A DNA stretch of 64,000 bases from Axinella damicornis (GCA_963931865.1 OZ007513.1:7176157-7240156), one strand, 5' to 3'; shown: positions 34,051 through 45,887, counted from the first letter of the stretch. Notes: a model not told the origin generated them from the sequence alone. A program made the numbers and translations.

Positions 34051-34139
34051 CTATGTGCGGATACTTTTATGGCAACCAGGAAAGTCGACCTGCCCATGGA
34101 GGCTGTGTGCCCATGGAGGCTGTGGCATACACTGCCCTG

Positions 34140-34435
34140 ACGTATGTATGCCTGGCATTCCACTTGACTGTTTCTGAAGACATTGAAATGTACATTCAAC
34201 AAATTGGTAGAGTTGGATTACTGTCTTACGCATTGATGGCGTATGGGAGTGGCGACCTATAAAAGAGGCATACCTCTGAGCAAATGATCAAGCATTGTGT
34301 GAAGTGTGTGTCGTCGAAGACTTTTGTTTGAAGACTTTGCTGATTATACATGCAAGGGTATTGCAACACATGTAAATATTGTGATGTTTGCACAATTGAA
34401 TGCAAATGTGGAAATTGTGACAAAATTAGTTCTGA
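34140..34435 (+). pseudogene. RecQ-like helicase C-terminal fragment
   Basis: The frame gives VSEDIEMYIQQIGRVG, the helicase motif VI region where QE.GRAGRD is usual, then after a small deletion LSYALMAYGSGDL. A stop and frame change follow, then HTSEQMIKHC and the Cys cluster CKYCDVCTIECKCGNCDK, the expected RecQ zinc-binding end. The second Arg and the Asp of motif VI are replaced, so it is not catalytic. Motifs I-V are absent nearby. Two other RecQ-like fragments lie at 41.8-43.3 kb and 52.7-52.9 kb. Confidence 0.7.
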
Positions 34436-34757
34436 ATTCCATGTAATTAGCTATAATCACCTCGGGCTTCTCCCTCGGTAATTATAGCTAGCATCACTCA
34501 GGTCTATAAATCAGCTAAGAGACCTGCTTGAGTGCAATAACGTACTTATTGCTTTGTGGGATTTGTTTGCTCCTAGACATTCGATTGCTGTATTGGCCAT
34601 TCTGTTTAACCGTTTAATGTGGTGGTTGCAACTAATATTGCGCCCAGGCAAATCAGGGGCGTTTATAAACCTGGACCACTTCAGTTGTTCAGCAAGATGA
34701 GGTGGCATGTGTCATGGTGCAGCTGAGTGCTGGTTAGTCCAATCTTGAGTGCTATTA

Positions 34758-34775
34758 CTGCCCCCCCCCCCCCCA
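34758..34775. repeat. C homopolymer
   Basis: A run of about 16 C just upstream of a 30-bp tandem array. Confidence 0.8.
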
Positions 34776-34787
34776 ACAGTCATTGTT

Positions 34788-34922
34788 AATCATATGCTGG
34801 ACTATTGAAACATTGTGCTGGACTATTGAAGCATTGTTAATCACATGCTGCACTATTGAAGCATTGTTAATCATATGCTGGACTACTGAAGCATTGCTAA
34901 TCATACGCTGGACTATTGAAGT
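34788..34922. repeat. 30-bp tandem repeat, about 4.5 copies
   Basis: The unit is CATTGTTAATCATATGCTGG + ACTATTGAAG. One copy lacks 9 bp. The frame is open on both strands as a by-product. Confidence 0.85.
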
Positions 34923-35575
34923 AGTATACAAGATGTTTCCACCACATAACACGCTGTTCCATACACACCCTCCTCAACATCATGCTTTGTGTCAGTGACA
35001 AGTAGGCACGGTCTTTTCATTGCTACAATTAACTTTTAGCAATTTCCAACGAACAATTCATCCATTCGGCACACTATCACACTATTTGAACACTTATTCA
35101 ACCAATCAGCTTGCCACTACAGTTTTCCACATTGTTTACGGAGCAAGTATGTAGGTACAAGTACACAACACAATACGTGATTAATCACACACTCTTCAAT
35201 GGAGCTTAAGTACAGGTACTAAATTAGTCATATCACTAATTATTATATGTCCAAGAACTTTGAGAAGGAAATACCATTCATTAGCTTTACTGCATACAGT
35301 AACTGTCATACTCCCACAAACACTATGTGTACTACTTCAGTTATTACATCACATAGCTATTACTGCTGCCTTCCACTGATAGCAATCTTACTTTCGAGTT
35401 GTACAAGCAACAGACAGACAGACAGACACAGGTTACAATGACCCTACGTACACACTACACACTACACACGGTGAGGGTTAATGGCCGAACCATAAACCAG
35501 AGAGGAGAATCAGGTGTATCAGACAATCCCATTAGGATACCCTCATACTATCTACATACATGTAGGACATCAAGG
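34923..35575. other. No recognised gene
   Basis: It is AT-rich with small ORFs only, and contains a short (ACAG)n and (ACTACAC)n tract at 35410-35470. Confidence 0.4.
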
Positions 35576-35780
35576 GGGGACCCTATGATGTCCCTTGGGG
35601 TCCTCCGGATAGCATGGGGGGGGGGGGGCTGTGTACATCCATGGATAATAGAGCATTATCCATGGTACATCAGGGAGGCCCTGGGGTCCTTGGCATCCCC
35701 TGGACTGTGTGTGTGGGGACATCCAGGAAAGATCCTGGGATGTCCCTGCATGGGATCCCCCAGACAGCATGGGGGGCTGT
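35576..35780. repeat. GC-rich degenerate repeat around GGACATCC / GGGATGTCC
   Basis: Repeated blocks GGGACATCCAGG, GGGATGTCCCTG, CCTTGGGGTCCT and ATCCATGGATAATAG with its inverse occur. It includes a 12-G tract. The repeat resumes after the hAT MITE at 36050-36100, so the MITE entered it. Confidence 0.55.
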
Positions 35781-35788
35781 GTCTCAAG

Positions 35789-36043
35789 CAGGGCTGAGCG
35801 ATTGTGGATTTTCCAACATCACGATTATCATTCAAAGTCACAAGCTACAGGGTACAGACAGAAGCCATGGCCACGCAGTGTATTCATAGCCCTGATTATT
35901 GTATTCACAGTCCAGCTAAGTATTTCATGACAACCCATAAGCACTTTTGCACTAACATGGCTAACAGGATTGCTGCAATCACCATCACCATGCTCAGGGA
36001 TGCTCAGAGATAATCGTATAATCGAAATAATCGCTCAGACCTA
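35789..36043. mobile_element. hAT-type MITE with 8-bp target duplication
   Basis: Ends CAGGGCTGAGCGATT and AATCGCTCAGACCTA are inverted. The flanking 8-mers GTCTCAAG and GTGTCAAG agree at 7 of 8 positions, as expected for hAT. Confidence 0.75.
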
Positions 36044-36327
36044 GTGTCAAGGGTGGGACCTGGGATGTCCGGGTAAGTTCATACAGGTGGATCCCAGCAT
36101 GTCTTCAGGCAGTCCAGATCCTCTCAACACCTAGTCTGGCTCCCAGACCCAGCCCGCCAAGATGACTCTGGGCAAATGACCTACCCTTCCGTGCGGCCAA
36201 GGAATTTCATTCAGTGTAAATCATTAGATGCTGTGAGAAGGTGTAGGCATTAGTCTCGAGACTGATGAACAATATGATGTATACCTGCATGCATGCATAT
36301 AGCATTATTCATCAGTCACATGTACTA

Positions 36328-36895
36328 CCGTATACCGGGAAATTTTGGTGGCCATTAAATTTGGCAAAATGGCCTGAAATGGCTCGGTAGAAAATTTGGC
36401 GAATTTAAAATTAGGCGATCACGATAGAATAAGCATGACGTAAACATGAAGAAGCCCTGGCCCCCCGGACAAAGATGTACAAAATGCGAACCGAGAGCAG
36501 CGTTGTGGCCTTCACATTTTCAGCAGCATCTGGAGGCCCACGATTGGCAAACAGCTGTCCGGGAGGTCAGCAATGCCCAAGCAGGATGCGTACACTGCGG
36601 CAGTAAAGCATGACCCGGCCAGGTACACAGTCGGCCATGACGCACGCTCAGAATAATAATTTCAGCAGCCTGTATGCTTTTAAGTCGGTTTACTGACTGC
36701 AAAGAAGCAGGCACTTCTCTGCAGACCTTTCTCAGCAGGTAGTACCTTGGGTCTTGCAATTTCAAGGTGATCTCACCTCCCCGTGCATGCTGACAGTCAA
36801 TCTGGCCAGCCATTCGGACTTTTCAATTTGGCAATTGACTTCCGAATCGCCAAATGGCCAAATTAAAACGGTGCACAAAATTTCCCGGTATACAG
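36328..36895. mobile_element. TA-flanked MITE, CCGTATACCGGGAAATTTT ends
   Basis: The terminal inverted repeats are about 24 bp with two mismatches, flanked by TA. Subterminal blocks rich in TTTGGC and GCCAAAT are also inverted. It is related to the elements at 18224-18730 and 61000-61971. Confidence 0.8.
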
Positions 36896-37134
36896 TAGTG
36901 AACATTTCCCCTAATCAACATTTTGCCGGACTGCAGTGCAGAAGGATAGGTTAATCGCCCAGACCCTTCCTCACGGGTTGGGTCTAGGAACCAGACTGTA
37001 CCCAAGACCGGAAGGATAAGGTTAGACCGTGTGAGGGGTCAAGACAACACTGGACATGACCAGGAGTACAGGTTGTGGTTAGTGGTAGCACTTGTGTTTA
37101 GTGCTGTGATATTGCTCCTGGAATCAACACTGAT

Positions 37135-37506
37135 TATTGGGGGTCGAATAATTGCCGATTATCCGATTATTGGTCAAAATTTGTGGAGGCATAATATATG
37201 TATGTAGTGATGCTTCTTTGAGCTCAAAATACGTACATACCACAAAGTATTACAAACATACACATACGTTTAAGCTACGATGTGAGTTTCCTACGATATA
37301 ATAGTACACCGTCATGAATACACAATAGTATAGTTTGCTACAAGTTTATATTGCATATCACCATTTTTTGTTCCCTTTATTGTGCTCACTGACATACTCA
37401 CAAGCAGATTTCAATAATTGATATCTTAATTTTACCACCAATTATTGGTCTAAGATCTTTATATTGATCAATTATTCAATTAATTGATTATTGGTCACAG
37501 CTCTAC
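37135..37506. mobile_element. Probable MITE with ATTATTGGTC ends
   Basis: The left CCGATTATTGGTCAAAAT and right CCACCAATTATTGGTC/ATTGATTATTGGTCACAG blocks suggest a degenerate hAT-like MITE (right end rc AGAGCTGTGACCAAT). The left end is not clean. Confidence 0.35.
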
Positions 37507-38009
37507 TTGTGAAGCCATACCACACACCACAGGAAGTGTAGATCACAGTCCAGTTGTACAAAGACAGCCAGCTTCAGTATGTATCTGGTATATGACATTG
37601 TGTAGATATCACAGTCCAGTTGCAGCCAGGGGAAGAGGGCTTCAGAATGTATCTCGTAAGATACATGTCTGAAGATCCTGCAGAACTAACGACGTAAAAT
37701 GATCTTGTGCTGCAACAAAACTAAGGGTGGTGGGTCAACCTCAGCATAAGTGCTTCACGACTTTCTCACCCAATATACACACAGAAGGCATTGTTTTGAG
37801 ACTTCTTTTTGCCTTCAGGAAGCAGCAGTCAATATGACTCCAGAATGACGGCTTACATAAACTCCAAATGTTATGAAAAATGAGCAAAATAACTGCTTGC
37901 GACACGCGCTGGGTTCCTGGCTTGCAAGAACTAGACACACTACTCCAAGATAGGGGTTGCTCATACAAGCGGTATAAGGCTTTTTATGAGTGTAAGGTTG
38001 ACCCACCAC

Positions 38010-38140
38010 CTTAATCTGAAGACGCATGCTGTGCAGCAAGCTAGCTTCACAGCTATTATTCAGACACTCACGTAATAGCATCAGGTTCCCTTGTTACGTC
38101 TTGATTTGGCAGAAAGGTAGGGTTACTCTTCAGGATGACC
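38010..38140. repeat. Dispersed repeat family R3, copy 1
   Basis: It shares with 41345-41560 and 43820-44035 the blocks AAGCTAGCTTCACAGCTATTA (core AGCTTCA.(A/T)GCTATTA), AATAGCATCAGGTTCCCTT and ACTCTTCAGGAT.A.CTAG. All copies have the same orientation. Confidence 0.75.
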
Positions 38141-38329
38141 TAGTGATTTGATTGTTGACTTCACACACCTTTTCTCAGATCCATTGCAGTTAGAGATGAT
38201 GGTGGATGAAATTGATTCCAAGACAACTGTATTGGGGGCAAGGGATGAAACCTGTGAGGCAAGGTGGAGTCAAACCAAAACAGTCCTATGTATAGTCAAG
38301 ATTGTTTTGGTGACTCAACAACAATGGAA

Positions 38330-38990
38330 CGTGTACGGACATGGCCAGCAACACCCTTACACCCCCACCATTTCAACATCCCAACCACCTCCACCATTTT
38401 CTGCTCCCTTCAACCCCACCATCCCATCTCCGACGTTCAATGCTCCTGCCTCTACCCCATTTTCTGGGATTCAACACTCCTACTACCCCAACCCTTCCCG
38501 CCCTTACTGCTGCCAATAACTTGATGCAACAGGGTGTTCCCAGAAAGTCCTTGCCTTTTAAGGCTGTATCAAATGCACTCCCCTCCACAGAGATTGAAGA
38601 AAACAAGTTCATTCCAGCATCGACTGTCCTACTCAAATACCCCAAATACAAAGGGGACTCGAAAGCAGGGACTCTAGAAGTCAAGCTTGCCTGGGAACAC
38701 TGTTTAGTGATGATGCATCAGCAAAGTGCACCCCTTTTTGGTAATCGTGAACAGCCAGCTCTACTAACACATGAACTAAACAGGCTCAACTAAGAACTAT
38801 TCAAACTATTTCCACAATAATTATGGGCCAAACCCAGTTGAGTTTGGCACGTATGCACTGAAGCTGTTGGACAAGTTTGTAAGTGACTTAGGGCTCAGAA
38901 GCTAGCCTCGTTCCCAGGTCTAACTGGAGGTATGGAAGGCTTGGGAACGAGGCTACTCAGAAGGCACCTCCTATCTTTAGCTTTGCCAAA
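38330..38990 (+). pseudogene. BEN-like domain protein, broken, with MITE insertion
   Basis: A Pro-rich N-terminal stretch (PPPPFSAPFNPTIPSP) leads, after a frame change near 38500, into LMQQGVPRKSLPFKAVSNAL, IEENKFIPASTVLLKYPKYK, DSKAGTLEVKLAWEHCL, NREQPALLTHELNRLN, then stops, ELFKLFPQ, LWAKPS, VWHVCTEAVGQVCK. This order matches BEN-like domains that I know from expanded sponge and cnidarian families (K.+GTLAVKLAREAFFG.. L...FPQYW...E.VW..C...IGQACK). At least four stops and one frameshift are present, and a 53-bp element has entered at 38903. BEN domains bind DNA and proteins in chromatin. This copy cannot be made. Confidence 0.55.
38903..38955. mobile_element. 53-bp CTCGTTCCCAG element in the BEN-like pseudogene
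   Basis: Ends TAGCCTCGTTCCCAG and TTGGGAACGAGGCTA, flanked by CTCAGAAGC (38894-38902) and CTCAGAAGG (38956-38964), 8 of 9 identical. Confidence 0.85.
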
Positions 38991-39005
38991 ATGAATTATT
39001 ACATA

Positions 39006-39296
39006 CCGTAGTCGCGCGTTATTAGGCGCATGCGCCTATAACTCCACAGGAAGGAAATATGCGCATCTACAAGCGAGATGTGCCTTATAACGAATATAAT
39101 AATAATGACATTCCTCTAAAAGGAAGTGAGCTTCACTTCGAATTATAGCTGTTTTCTACTCCATAGGATCGAAAATGGAGGAGTTTCTGGAAGACTGCAG
39201 TGCTTAACAGCGAGTACCTGGGACGAGAGTTGAACATGCGCCTAACAGCGAATATGCGCCTATAAGTGAGCTGCGCCTAATAATGAGTGACTATGG
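39006..39296. mobile_element. TA-flanked MITE, CCGTAGTCGCGCGTTATTAG ends
   Basis: The left CCGTAGTCGCGCGTTATTAG and right CTAATAATGAGTGACTATGG ends are inverted with a few differences and flanked by TA. The subterminal motif GGCGCAT..GCGCCTATAA is repeated. Confidence 0.75.
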
Positions 39297-39916
39297 TATC
39301 ACTGTAAACCAATCATTGCTACATCAACTAAATTAATCATTACTACATCGAGGGGCAACCGCACTCCTGGTAGCCGCGGTTAAACGGTAGTACAAGCTAA
39401 GTGTGACAGTTCGTTCCAATTATCACACATCACCATGATAGCTATATACAGGGAAGATCACAAATTATTTAGAGTGCTCTCAAGTACCATTCATAAAGTA
39501 GCCGCGTTGCAACCTGCCGTAGCGCAAGCTAAGTATTGCAATACGTTCTAATTAACGCACATGCCACGTGGCAACCACGCTCAAGTCGATCGCGAGCAAT
39601 GGCGACCAAAAGTAAGACAAGACATTATTACAGCACTCACAACTTAGCCAGCACGGTGAGTTTCGGTATATAAGCGTCAGTGAACGACAGCGATCACGGC
39701 CGTGTGGTCAGAATCTTCGTGTGCCTTTCCTAAGAACGGTACTGCCACCGGAAGTGGAGAGAGCGCTCGAGCAATGGCGGCCAACGGCGAGACAAACGCG
39801 CTCATATCTCCACCACCAAGCTGAGTTTCAGCACCAACTTTTATCATTCAGGTCAGTGCATGATAGCGATCACGGCACTGTAGTCAGAATCTCTGTAGGC
39901 CAATCCTAAGTACTCA

Positions 39917-40185
39917 AAGTAATAAAAAACATTTAAAATGTAACAGGATGTAGGGATACCAGAACCGCAAAAAGTAAGGAAACAAGGTAGGGATGATCAC
40001 ACAAAACAGTGAAGTATACAACCCCCTACAGAGATCTTTTTCCATAATACGTGTATAATGAAAAAAGATATGTAGGGGGATTGTATACTTCACTGTTTTG
40101 TGTGATCATCCCTACCTTGTTTCCTTACTTTTTGCGGTTCTGGTATCCCTACATCCTGTTACATTTTAAATGTTTTTTATTACTT
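39917..40185. mobile_element. Almost complete 269-bp palindrome (foldback MITE)
   Basis: The sequence AAGTAATAAAAAACATTTAA is mirrored at 40166-40185, and the match continues with few mismatches through CAGGATGTAGGGATACCAGA and CCTTGTTT..., and nearly to the centre at about 40050. It would form a hairpin of more than 115 bp. Confidence 0.9.
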
Positions 40186-40549
40186 GTTTATGTCATTTTT
40201 TTTAGCAGCAGGCGCATGCATACTGGACTCTGGCATTTACACTGCCAGCAAGAATCAGACCCAAGCATCTCAAAAGCCAACCCTTTTCTGGATGGATACT
40301 AAGCCAGTGCTCCCCGAGCTGAAGACCATAGCTAAGACTAAGTATAAAATAGCTATACCAGATAGTAGTAGCGACACATTGTTGAGTCTTTAGATAGGCA
40401 TTCACCCCTCTCACAGAACACAGTCTAGTAACATATATAGCACAGAGAATTTACCTCAGTCTAGCTACAGTAGCACAACAGCGCAAGGCACTTCTAATTC
40501 AGCGATCTTGAATAATAATTACGTATCGTTGCTAAGTGATTGTTTAAGT

Positions 40550-40935
40550 GCGCATGCGTACAAACATGAAAATGGCGTGACAAATGAAGCCATAGTTATT
40601 GAGTGGGCAGCTGTAGCCGCCTGGTGAAGACTTGGAGGTTGCCAAAAAGCGATGGGCTGGTGCACTGCTCGGTGTAAAATGCTGCTGTTTCGTGCGAAAA
40701 CCATCATGAGGGATTGAGGCGACGTTGAGCTAGCCCGTCTGAAAGAAGAAGAAAGAAGAAAGAAGAAAGAAAAACAATTTGCTCGTTTTGCGAGTACCTG
40801 GTGTGGTACTTTCGCGACGGTTTTTCGCGATGTGAGGAGTCTTGTTGGTCATGAAAACACCCGAAGATGAACGGTATGTGGTTATAAAGGCTTATAAGTG
40901 TACCGTTTCTGAGATTTGGAGAGATTTTTTTGTAT
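40550..40935 (+). repeat. Dispersed repeat with purine tract, copy 2
   Basis: It is homologous to the reverse complement of 30345-30735. It contains a GAAAGAAGAAG tract and ends near TCTGAGATTTGGAGAGATTT. Confidence 0.65.
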
Positions 40936-41344
40936 TAGCATATATTGCGTGTACGTCGTATCCCTACATATAGACTCTACCGAGTCTATGAAACATTATT
41001 TATATTATGTTGGATTATATTATATTATATTACGCGGCACAATTTTTCCCCTACCAGGAGTGTAATAATTTCGTGGAAACATTGATTACTCTAACAACCT
41101 GTAGCTTCCCAATTGCACTCAATGATTTTTGGTACAACCTTTGGCTGGTGGCAAATATACCTCCTGCATTTCGCAACGTAAACTGGTTCCCAAAATTTGC
41201 TATGCCTGCAATCAGTTCCTGTTTGTTCCTTGGCTTAACTTCTCTGCGACTGAACTCCTTGAGTTCGTGCCATAAGTTCTCAATTGGATTGGCATCAGGT
41301 GATTCGGCGGGTGTTGTCCACCAGTTGAGATTGTCATTGTAATC

Positions 41345-41560
41345 AGGGGACCCATGCTATACGGCAAACTAGCTTCACTGCTATTATCTAGACACTTACA
41401 TAATAGCATCAGGTTCCCTTTTGCATCTTGAAACGGCAGAAAGGGTAGAGTTACTCTTCAGGATCACCTAGTAGGGTGGAGCCATAAAATAAAAATGTCA
41501 TCAAGCTAGCAAGAAATAGTTCGTATGACTGCCTAGTCTAGCATAGAGCCCTCACAATAT
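41345..41560. repeat. Dispersed repeat family R3, copy 2
   Basis: Aligned with copy 3 at 43820-44035 over about 215 bp, from GGGACCCATGCTAT to GAGCCCTCACAA / AAAGCCCTCACG. The two lie in the same direction on either side of the RecQ-like gene. Confidence 0.8.
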
Positions 41561-41769
41561 CTAGTCTCGTGCCCAGACCCCCCCCCCCCCCTGAGGGGGA
41601 GAGACGGTCTGGTAAACGAAGTCAAATTTCTTGGCCCTATCCAGAATGTGGTAAGGACGAATGAGATCGCGGGATTTTAAATAATTGTGTGGCACTCACT
41701 TTACTTGAGTACTCACAAGACGCGAAGGTGCTAGTTTTTTTCCAGCTTCAAGATGCAGACTGTTTCGAT

Positions 41770-43260
41770 TCCTCGATTGAAGTGCAGTGTTCCAAGCGAA
41801 GCTGTTGACGGTGCCGGTCCAGGAACTGGGATACGATCGCGCAACTCCTGAACAAGGCAAATCAATCCGTGAATTTTTACTCGGGCGAGACGTGTTCGTG
41901 TCCCTGCCCACTGGAGAAGGCAAGAGCTTTTGCTACGCCTGTTTGCCCTTAGCATTTGACTAGTTGAGGGAACGCTATGTTGTGGCGAAAAGTTCTGAAG
42001 ATGTCCTGCTCTCAGTTGTGCTGGTTGTGAGCCCTCTGACATCGCTGATGAAGGATCAAGTGGAGAGCTTTTCGAAGCAAGGTGAGTAAATAGCGGATCA
42101 TGTATAAAGAACGACCCCCTCAGTCAAAACTAAAACTATTAATTATAAAGCCACATGTATTAATCAAAGCTCAGTAATTGCTGTTCATAGGTTTGAGATG
42201 TGCATTTGTTGGAGTGGAACAGCATGATGAGGCTGTGAAACAAGGTGTCGTGTCTGGGGAATACCAGCTTGTATATATGAACCATGAGTCGCTTCTTGGA
42301 GTGCTGCAGTGGCGCGAGATGTTCCGTTCTCCAGTCTACCAGGAATGTTTAGTGGCCATTGCCGTCGACGAAGCACACCTTGTTGAAAAATGGTAAGTAT
42401 ATTTACAGTGACAGCAATGGAGCTAGTTTGATATATAAATTATAGCTATACGTCATCTATTCTAATTAATGTACACTAGTCTGTGCCAGGCTAAGTCGCG
42501 TACCCTGCACACACGGTCTGGGGGATAGAACACGGCATATGTCTATATGGTTGGCTGAGCAGGGCCAAGCCTATGTGTAGGTCTGGGGCGCATTGGAAAC
42601 CAGAGCATAGATACATACACGTGCCTGATATACTGGCCACCTCATCCGCATGTAACCAGTGTCTACTCTCTGTTTATAGGGGAGCCAGTTTCCGTGAAGA
42701 ATTTGCCCATCTCTCAGAGGCGAGGTCGATTGTCTCAAAGGACGTGAATTGTATCGCATTGACAGCAACAGCATCCCTTGGCACCCTGAAAGTTATCTTG
42801 CGAAGCCTGTGCATGGATTTCCGACAACCTCGGTAAAGTGCCAAACAAGTTGAATATCCGCTACAGTGTTGCCACTAAGCTGGAAGAAAAGAAGGATATG
42901 CTGATGCCTATTGTACGAGACGTAAAGAGAAATGGAAGTTCAGCCAAGAAAACTCTAATTTTTGCAGAACATACCAAGAGTGTATCGATATTTGTGTTGA
43001 ATTAACAACCGAGCTGGACAATGAGGATGTGCTGTTTGTCCCGTCCAGCGATGGCAGTGAACACGTTTGCCAGCTTTATACAGCTTGCACGGCCGAAGAT
43101 ACATAGGACTACATTCTCGAGTCTTTTACCAGTCGCACTGGTGCTGTTCATATAGTGGTTGCGACAATAGCCTTCGGTTAGGATTGGATGCACCAGACAT
43201 TCGCCAAACTTTCATTGGGGTCCTCTGGGCACGAGACTACACAATATCATGAGAGCTTTA
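41770..43260 (+). pseudogene. RecQ-like DNA helicase, multi-exon, broken
   Basis: Exon 1 (about 41770-42081): QELGYDRATPEQGKSIREFL, motif I SLPTGEGKSFCYA, a TAG after LAFD, motif Ia VVSPLTSLMKDQVESFSKQ, donor |GTGAGT. Exon 2 (42191-42392) starts after a GTTCATAG acceptor: LRCAFVGVEQHDEAVKQG, LVYMNHESLLG, motif II AVDEAHLVEKW, donor TG|GTAAGT. Exon 3 (from 42680, acceptor GTTTATAG): REEFAHLSEARS, motif III IALTATA. Then frameshifts join LNIRYSVATKLEEKK, KTLIFAEHTK / CRTYQECIDICVELT and the motif V region VVATIAFG / LGLDAPDIRQTF. RecQ enzymes unwind DNA 3'-5'. This copy has at least one stop and three frameshifts and lacks motif VI. Splice sites are well kept. Confidence 0.8.
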
Positions 43261-43399
43261 ACACAAACCAAGAGAAGTGTTAATAGGTCGAGGAAGCAGC
43301 CATTGACCACTTCACACAATTGAAGGCTTCCAAGGGGTGTTTCTATAGTACCTTAGTGCTACTCACGTGACCCTCAACAAATCAGACGCCTCAGAATCG

Positions 43400-43695
43400 A
43401 TCACAAGACGGAGCATTAAATCGCTTAATGCACACTTTAGTGTGCACGCATTATCTAGATAATGCACACTTTTCAAAGATCAAAGGCTGTCTCGGGTCGG
43501 TGAGTTGCACTAAGTAGTTTAGATACCAGTTTGCAGTGCATTACGGGCTTTAGTGCACTCGGGCAATCTAGTTAACGGTCTCGGGCGGATAATGCACTCG
43601 CCTTCGGCTTGTGCATTATCTCGCCCTCGACCGTTAACTAGATTGCCCTCGTGCACTAAAACCCGTAATGCACGGCAAAGTGGTATCTAAATATT
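43400..43695. mobile_element. Foldback MITE around GGATAATGCAC, copy 1
   Basis: The arms GTGCATTACGGGCTTTAGTG..CGGGCAATCTAGTTAACGGTC and their complement surround GGCGGATAATGCACTCGCC. The palindrome spans about 43525-43692, with further inverted blocks at its left (GCACACTTTAGTGTGC). A degenerate copy is at 46536-46760. Confidence 0.75.
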
Positions 43696-43819
43696 ACATA
43701 AAACATTTAAAGCCCATGGAAACTATGTAGACAAAGGTGTCAAGCATAAAGGTGTCCTCCATGGATACAAAGTAGTAAGGCTTCTTATGAATGTCGTCAT
43801 AAGTTTGACCCATCAACCT

Positions 43820-44035
43820 TCATCAAGGGACCCATGCTATTATGGCAAACTAGCTTCATAGCTATTACTCCGCAGACACTTACGTAATAGCATCAGGTTC
43901 CCTTCAAACAGCAGGAAGGTTCGTAAAGTTAATCAACATTTTCAGGATCATCTAGTAGGGTGGAGTCATAAAACAAAAATGACGTCAAGCAGGAAATATT
44001 TTGTACGAATGCTTAGTTTAGGATAAAGCCCTCAC
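43820..44035. repeat. Dispersed repeat family R3, copy 3
   Basis: See copy 2. It lies 0.55 kb after the last helicase block. Confidence 0.8.
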
Positions 44036-44750
44036 GAGGCTTTGACCCACATAAACACCCCTGGAATCGAGGGCTTGCAATCTGATGATTGGTCACTTGA
44101 AAGGGTTTAAATCACTTATTATGCCACATGTTAGCCCAATATTCACTTCATTGCTCTGGGGTATGCTCTAGAGCCATCCCATTGGCCACTGGGATTTCAA
44201 CACTTTACTTCTTGCAATCTGATGATTGGTCACTTGAAGGGTTAAATCGCTTATTACATCACATATTACCTTGTGATAGCACTTATTACCTACCTGGTCT
44301 CGCATAGCCAGACTCTCACAAAAGGAGTCAACGTCTTGTGTGTTGGAGTCAATCACGTAGTGTGGTGACAGACTGGCCTTTGCCCATCTACTTGCACGGC
44401 CCAGATCGATGGAAGCCAGCCCTGCAGAGCAACAAGGGACAGCTGTTTAATGCTAGCTCAGTTCCCAGGCTCCTCCTCAACTCGGGAGGAGCCTGGCTAT
44501 TGCAAACCATGTAGGAACACTTCCTGTACATCTTCAACACTACAATCAATGGAAAAAAGGCGATAGTAAAGGCTTACTTACCACTGTAAACGAATTTCTC
44601 AGTTGCGCTCCCAGGCGGTATACATGTGGAACCGGGACTGGGAATGGAAACCTATCGACATTGATCAAAGTTGGTCTCGTTCCCAGGGGGTCTGGGAACG
44701 AGGTATGCAGAGTCAATGTACGGGCATGGTACGTCATAAAAACAACCTCT
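44036..44750. other. No recognised gene; small repeats
   Basis: A block CTTGCAATCTGATGATTGGTCACTTGAA is given twice in part (44067-44103 and 44212-44240). A short CTCGTTCCCAGGGGGTCTGGGAACGAG palindrome lies at 44674-44702 without clear target duplication. Confidence 0.5.
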
Positions 44751-44795
44751 AGTCTTCTTTGTGCATAATGAAAACAGCCTTATAAGACCACACCC

Positions 44796-45045
44796 CGCCC
44801 CAATGCTCCCACCCTCCAGCCCCGCCCCCCATGCTCCCACCCTCCAGCCCCACCCCCCATGCTCCCACCCTCCAGCCCCACCCCCCATGCTCCACCCTCC
44901 AGCGCCGCCCCCCATGCTCCCACACTCCAGCCCCGCCCCCCATGCTCCCACCCTCCAGCCCCGTCCCCCATGCTCCCACCCTTCAGCCCCGCCCCCAAGC
45001 TCCCACCCTCCAGCCCCGCCCCCCAAAGCTCCCACCCCACCCAAC
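44796..45045. repeat. 28-bp minisatellite, about nine copies
   Basis: The unit TGCTCCCACCCTCCAGCCCC + GCCCCCCA repeats with single changes. All frames on both strands are long but compositionally trivial. Confidence 0.9.
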
Positions 45046-45450
45046 TTACCCTGGTGGTGAAAGGTATTGAGCAAGGGTAAGGTTATGGTGAGGGCTCACC
45101 TCAGCTTAACCACACCCGAGCTAAACCTAACCCGAATGACTTGGACACGACTGGACTCGCTTTATATACCCGCAGCTGACTGCCAAGACTGGTAGCGCTA
45201 TGATCTGAGTGGTTGACGCGTGGACTGCAATCTGATTGGTTGGCATTTGCAGCTGTTCACATTTTGGCGGGAATAGCCCTATGCACGCGTAATCTGTGGA
45301 CAGGGATGAGCGTGCTTGTGTCTCTGTCGTTTTTCATTCGGCTACCGATGCCGTTGGCCTCCTCCGGTAGGCCGTCTGCCAATGGCGCTCCCGCCCTTGT
45401 AGTTGACTCCGAATCATAGACATAGCGTAGGATGGTGTCCAGACTCCGGG

Positions 45451-45483
45451 TAGTCTGGTTCCCAGACCCAGGCAACCAGACTA
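45451..45483. mobile_element. 33-bp minimal element of the CTCGTTCCCAG group
   Basis: TAGTCTGGTTCCCAG...CAACCAGACTA, flanked by GACTCCGGG and GACTCCATG (7 of 9 identical). Confidence 0.55.
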
Positions 45484-45887
45484 GACTCCATGCCGCTTGG
45501 GAATAAGGTTCAGAGTCTGGGAACGAGGCCGAGTTGTTGCTTGACTAGTCGACTGGCAGCTCGTTTCGAAGGGAGAGAAGTGATGGGAGAAGAGAGGGAG
45601 GGAAAGGTACAAGCGATGTGTGTTTCTGTATCTTTGGCTACAATCAATTTTGTCTACATTTAGTGTTGCTCCACCACCTCATTACTCTTTTTTAATGGAA
45701 GGAAGAGTGGAGGTGGCCTCCTTGGGTAAAGAAGGAAACAGAGTGAGTGGTGGAGAGGAGGGAAATAGACCGGTGTTGGTAGTGAGGAGTGCATGGATGA
45801 GGCTCCTATTTATGGCATGCCGTTTGTGTCAAAACTTGGATTTTGAGGCATCTTTTTGAAACTGATGGGAGCGCAGTGGGAGCATGC

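Noticed and set aside
44652..45080. ORFs of up to 140 codons on the minus strand and Pro-rich ORFs on the plus strand
   Set aside because: They coincide with the 28-bp minisatellite, and composition alone explains their length.
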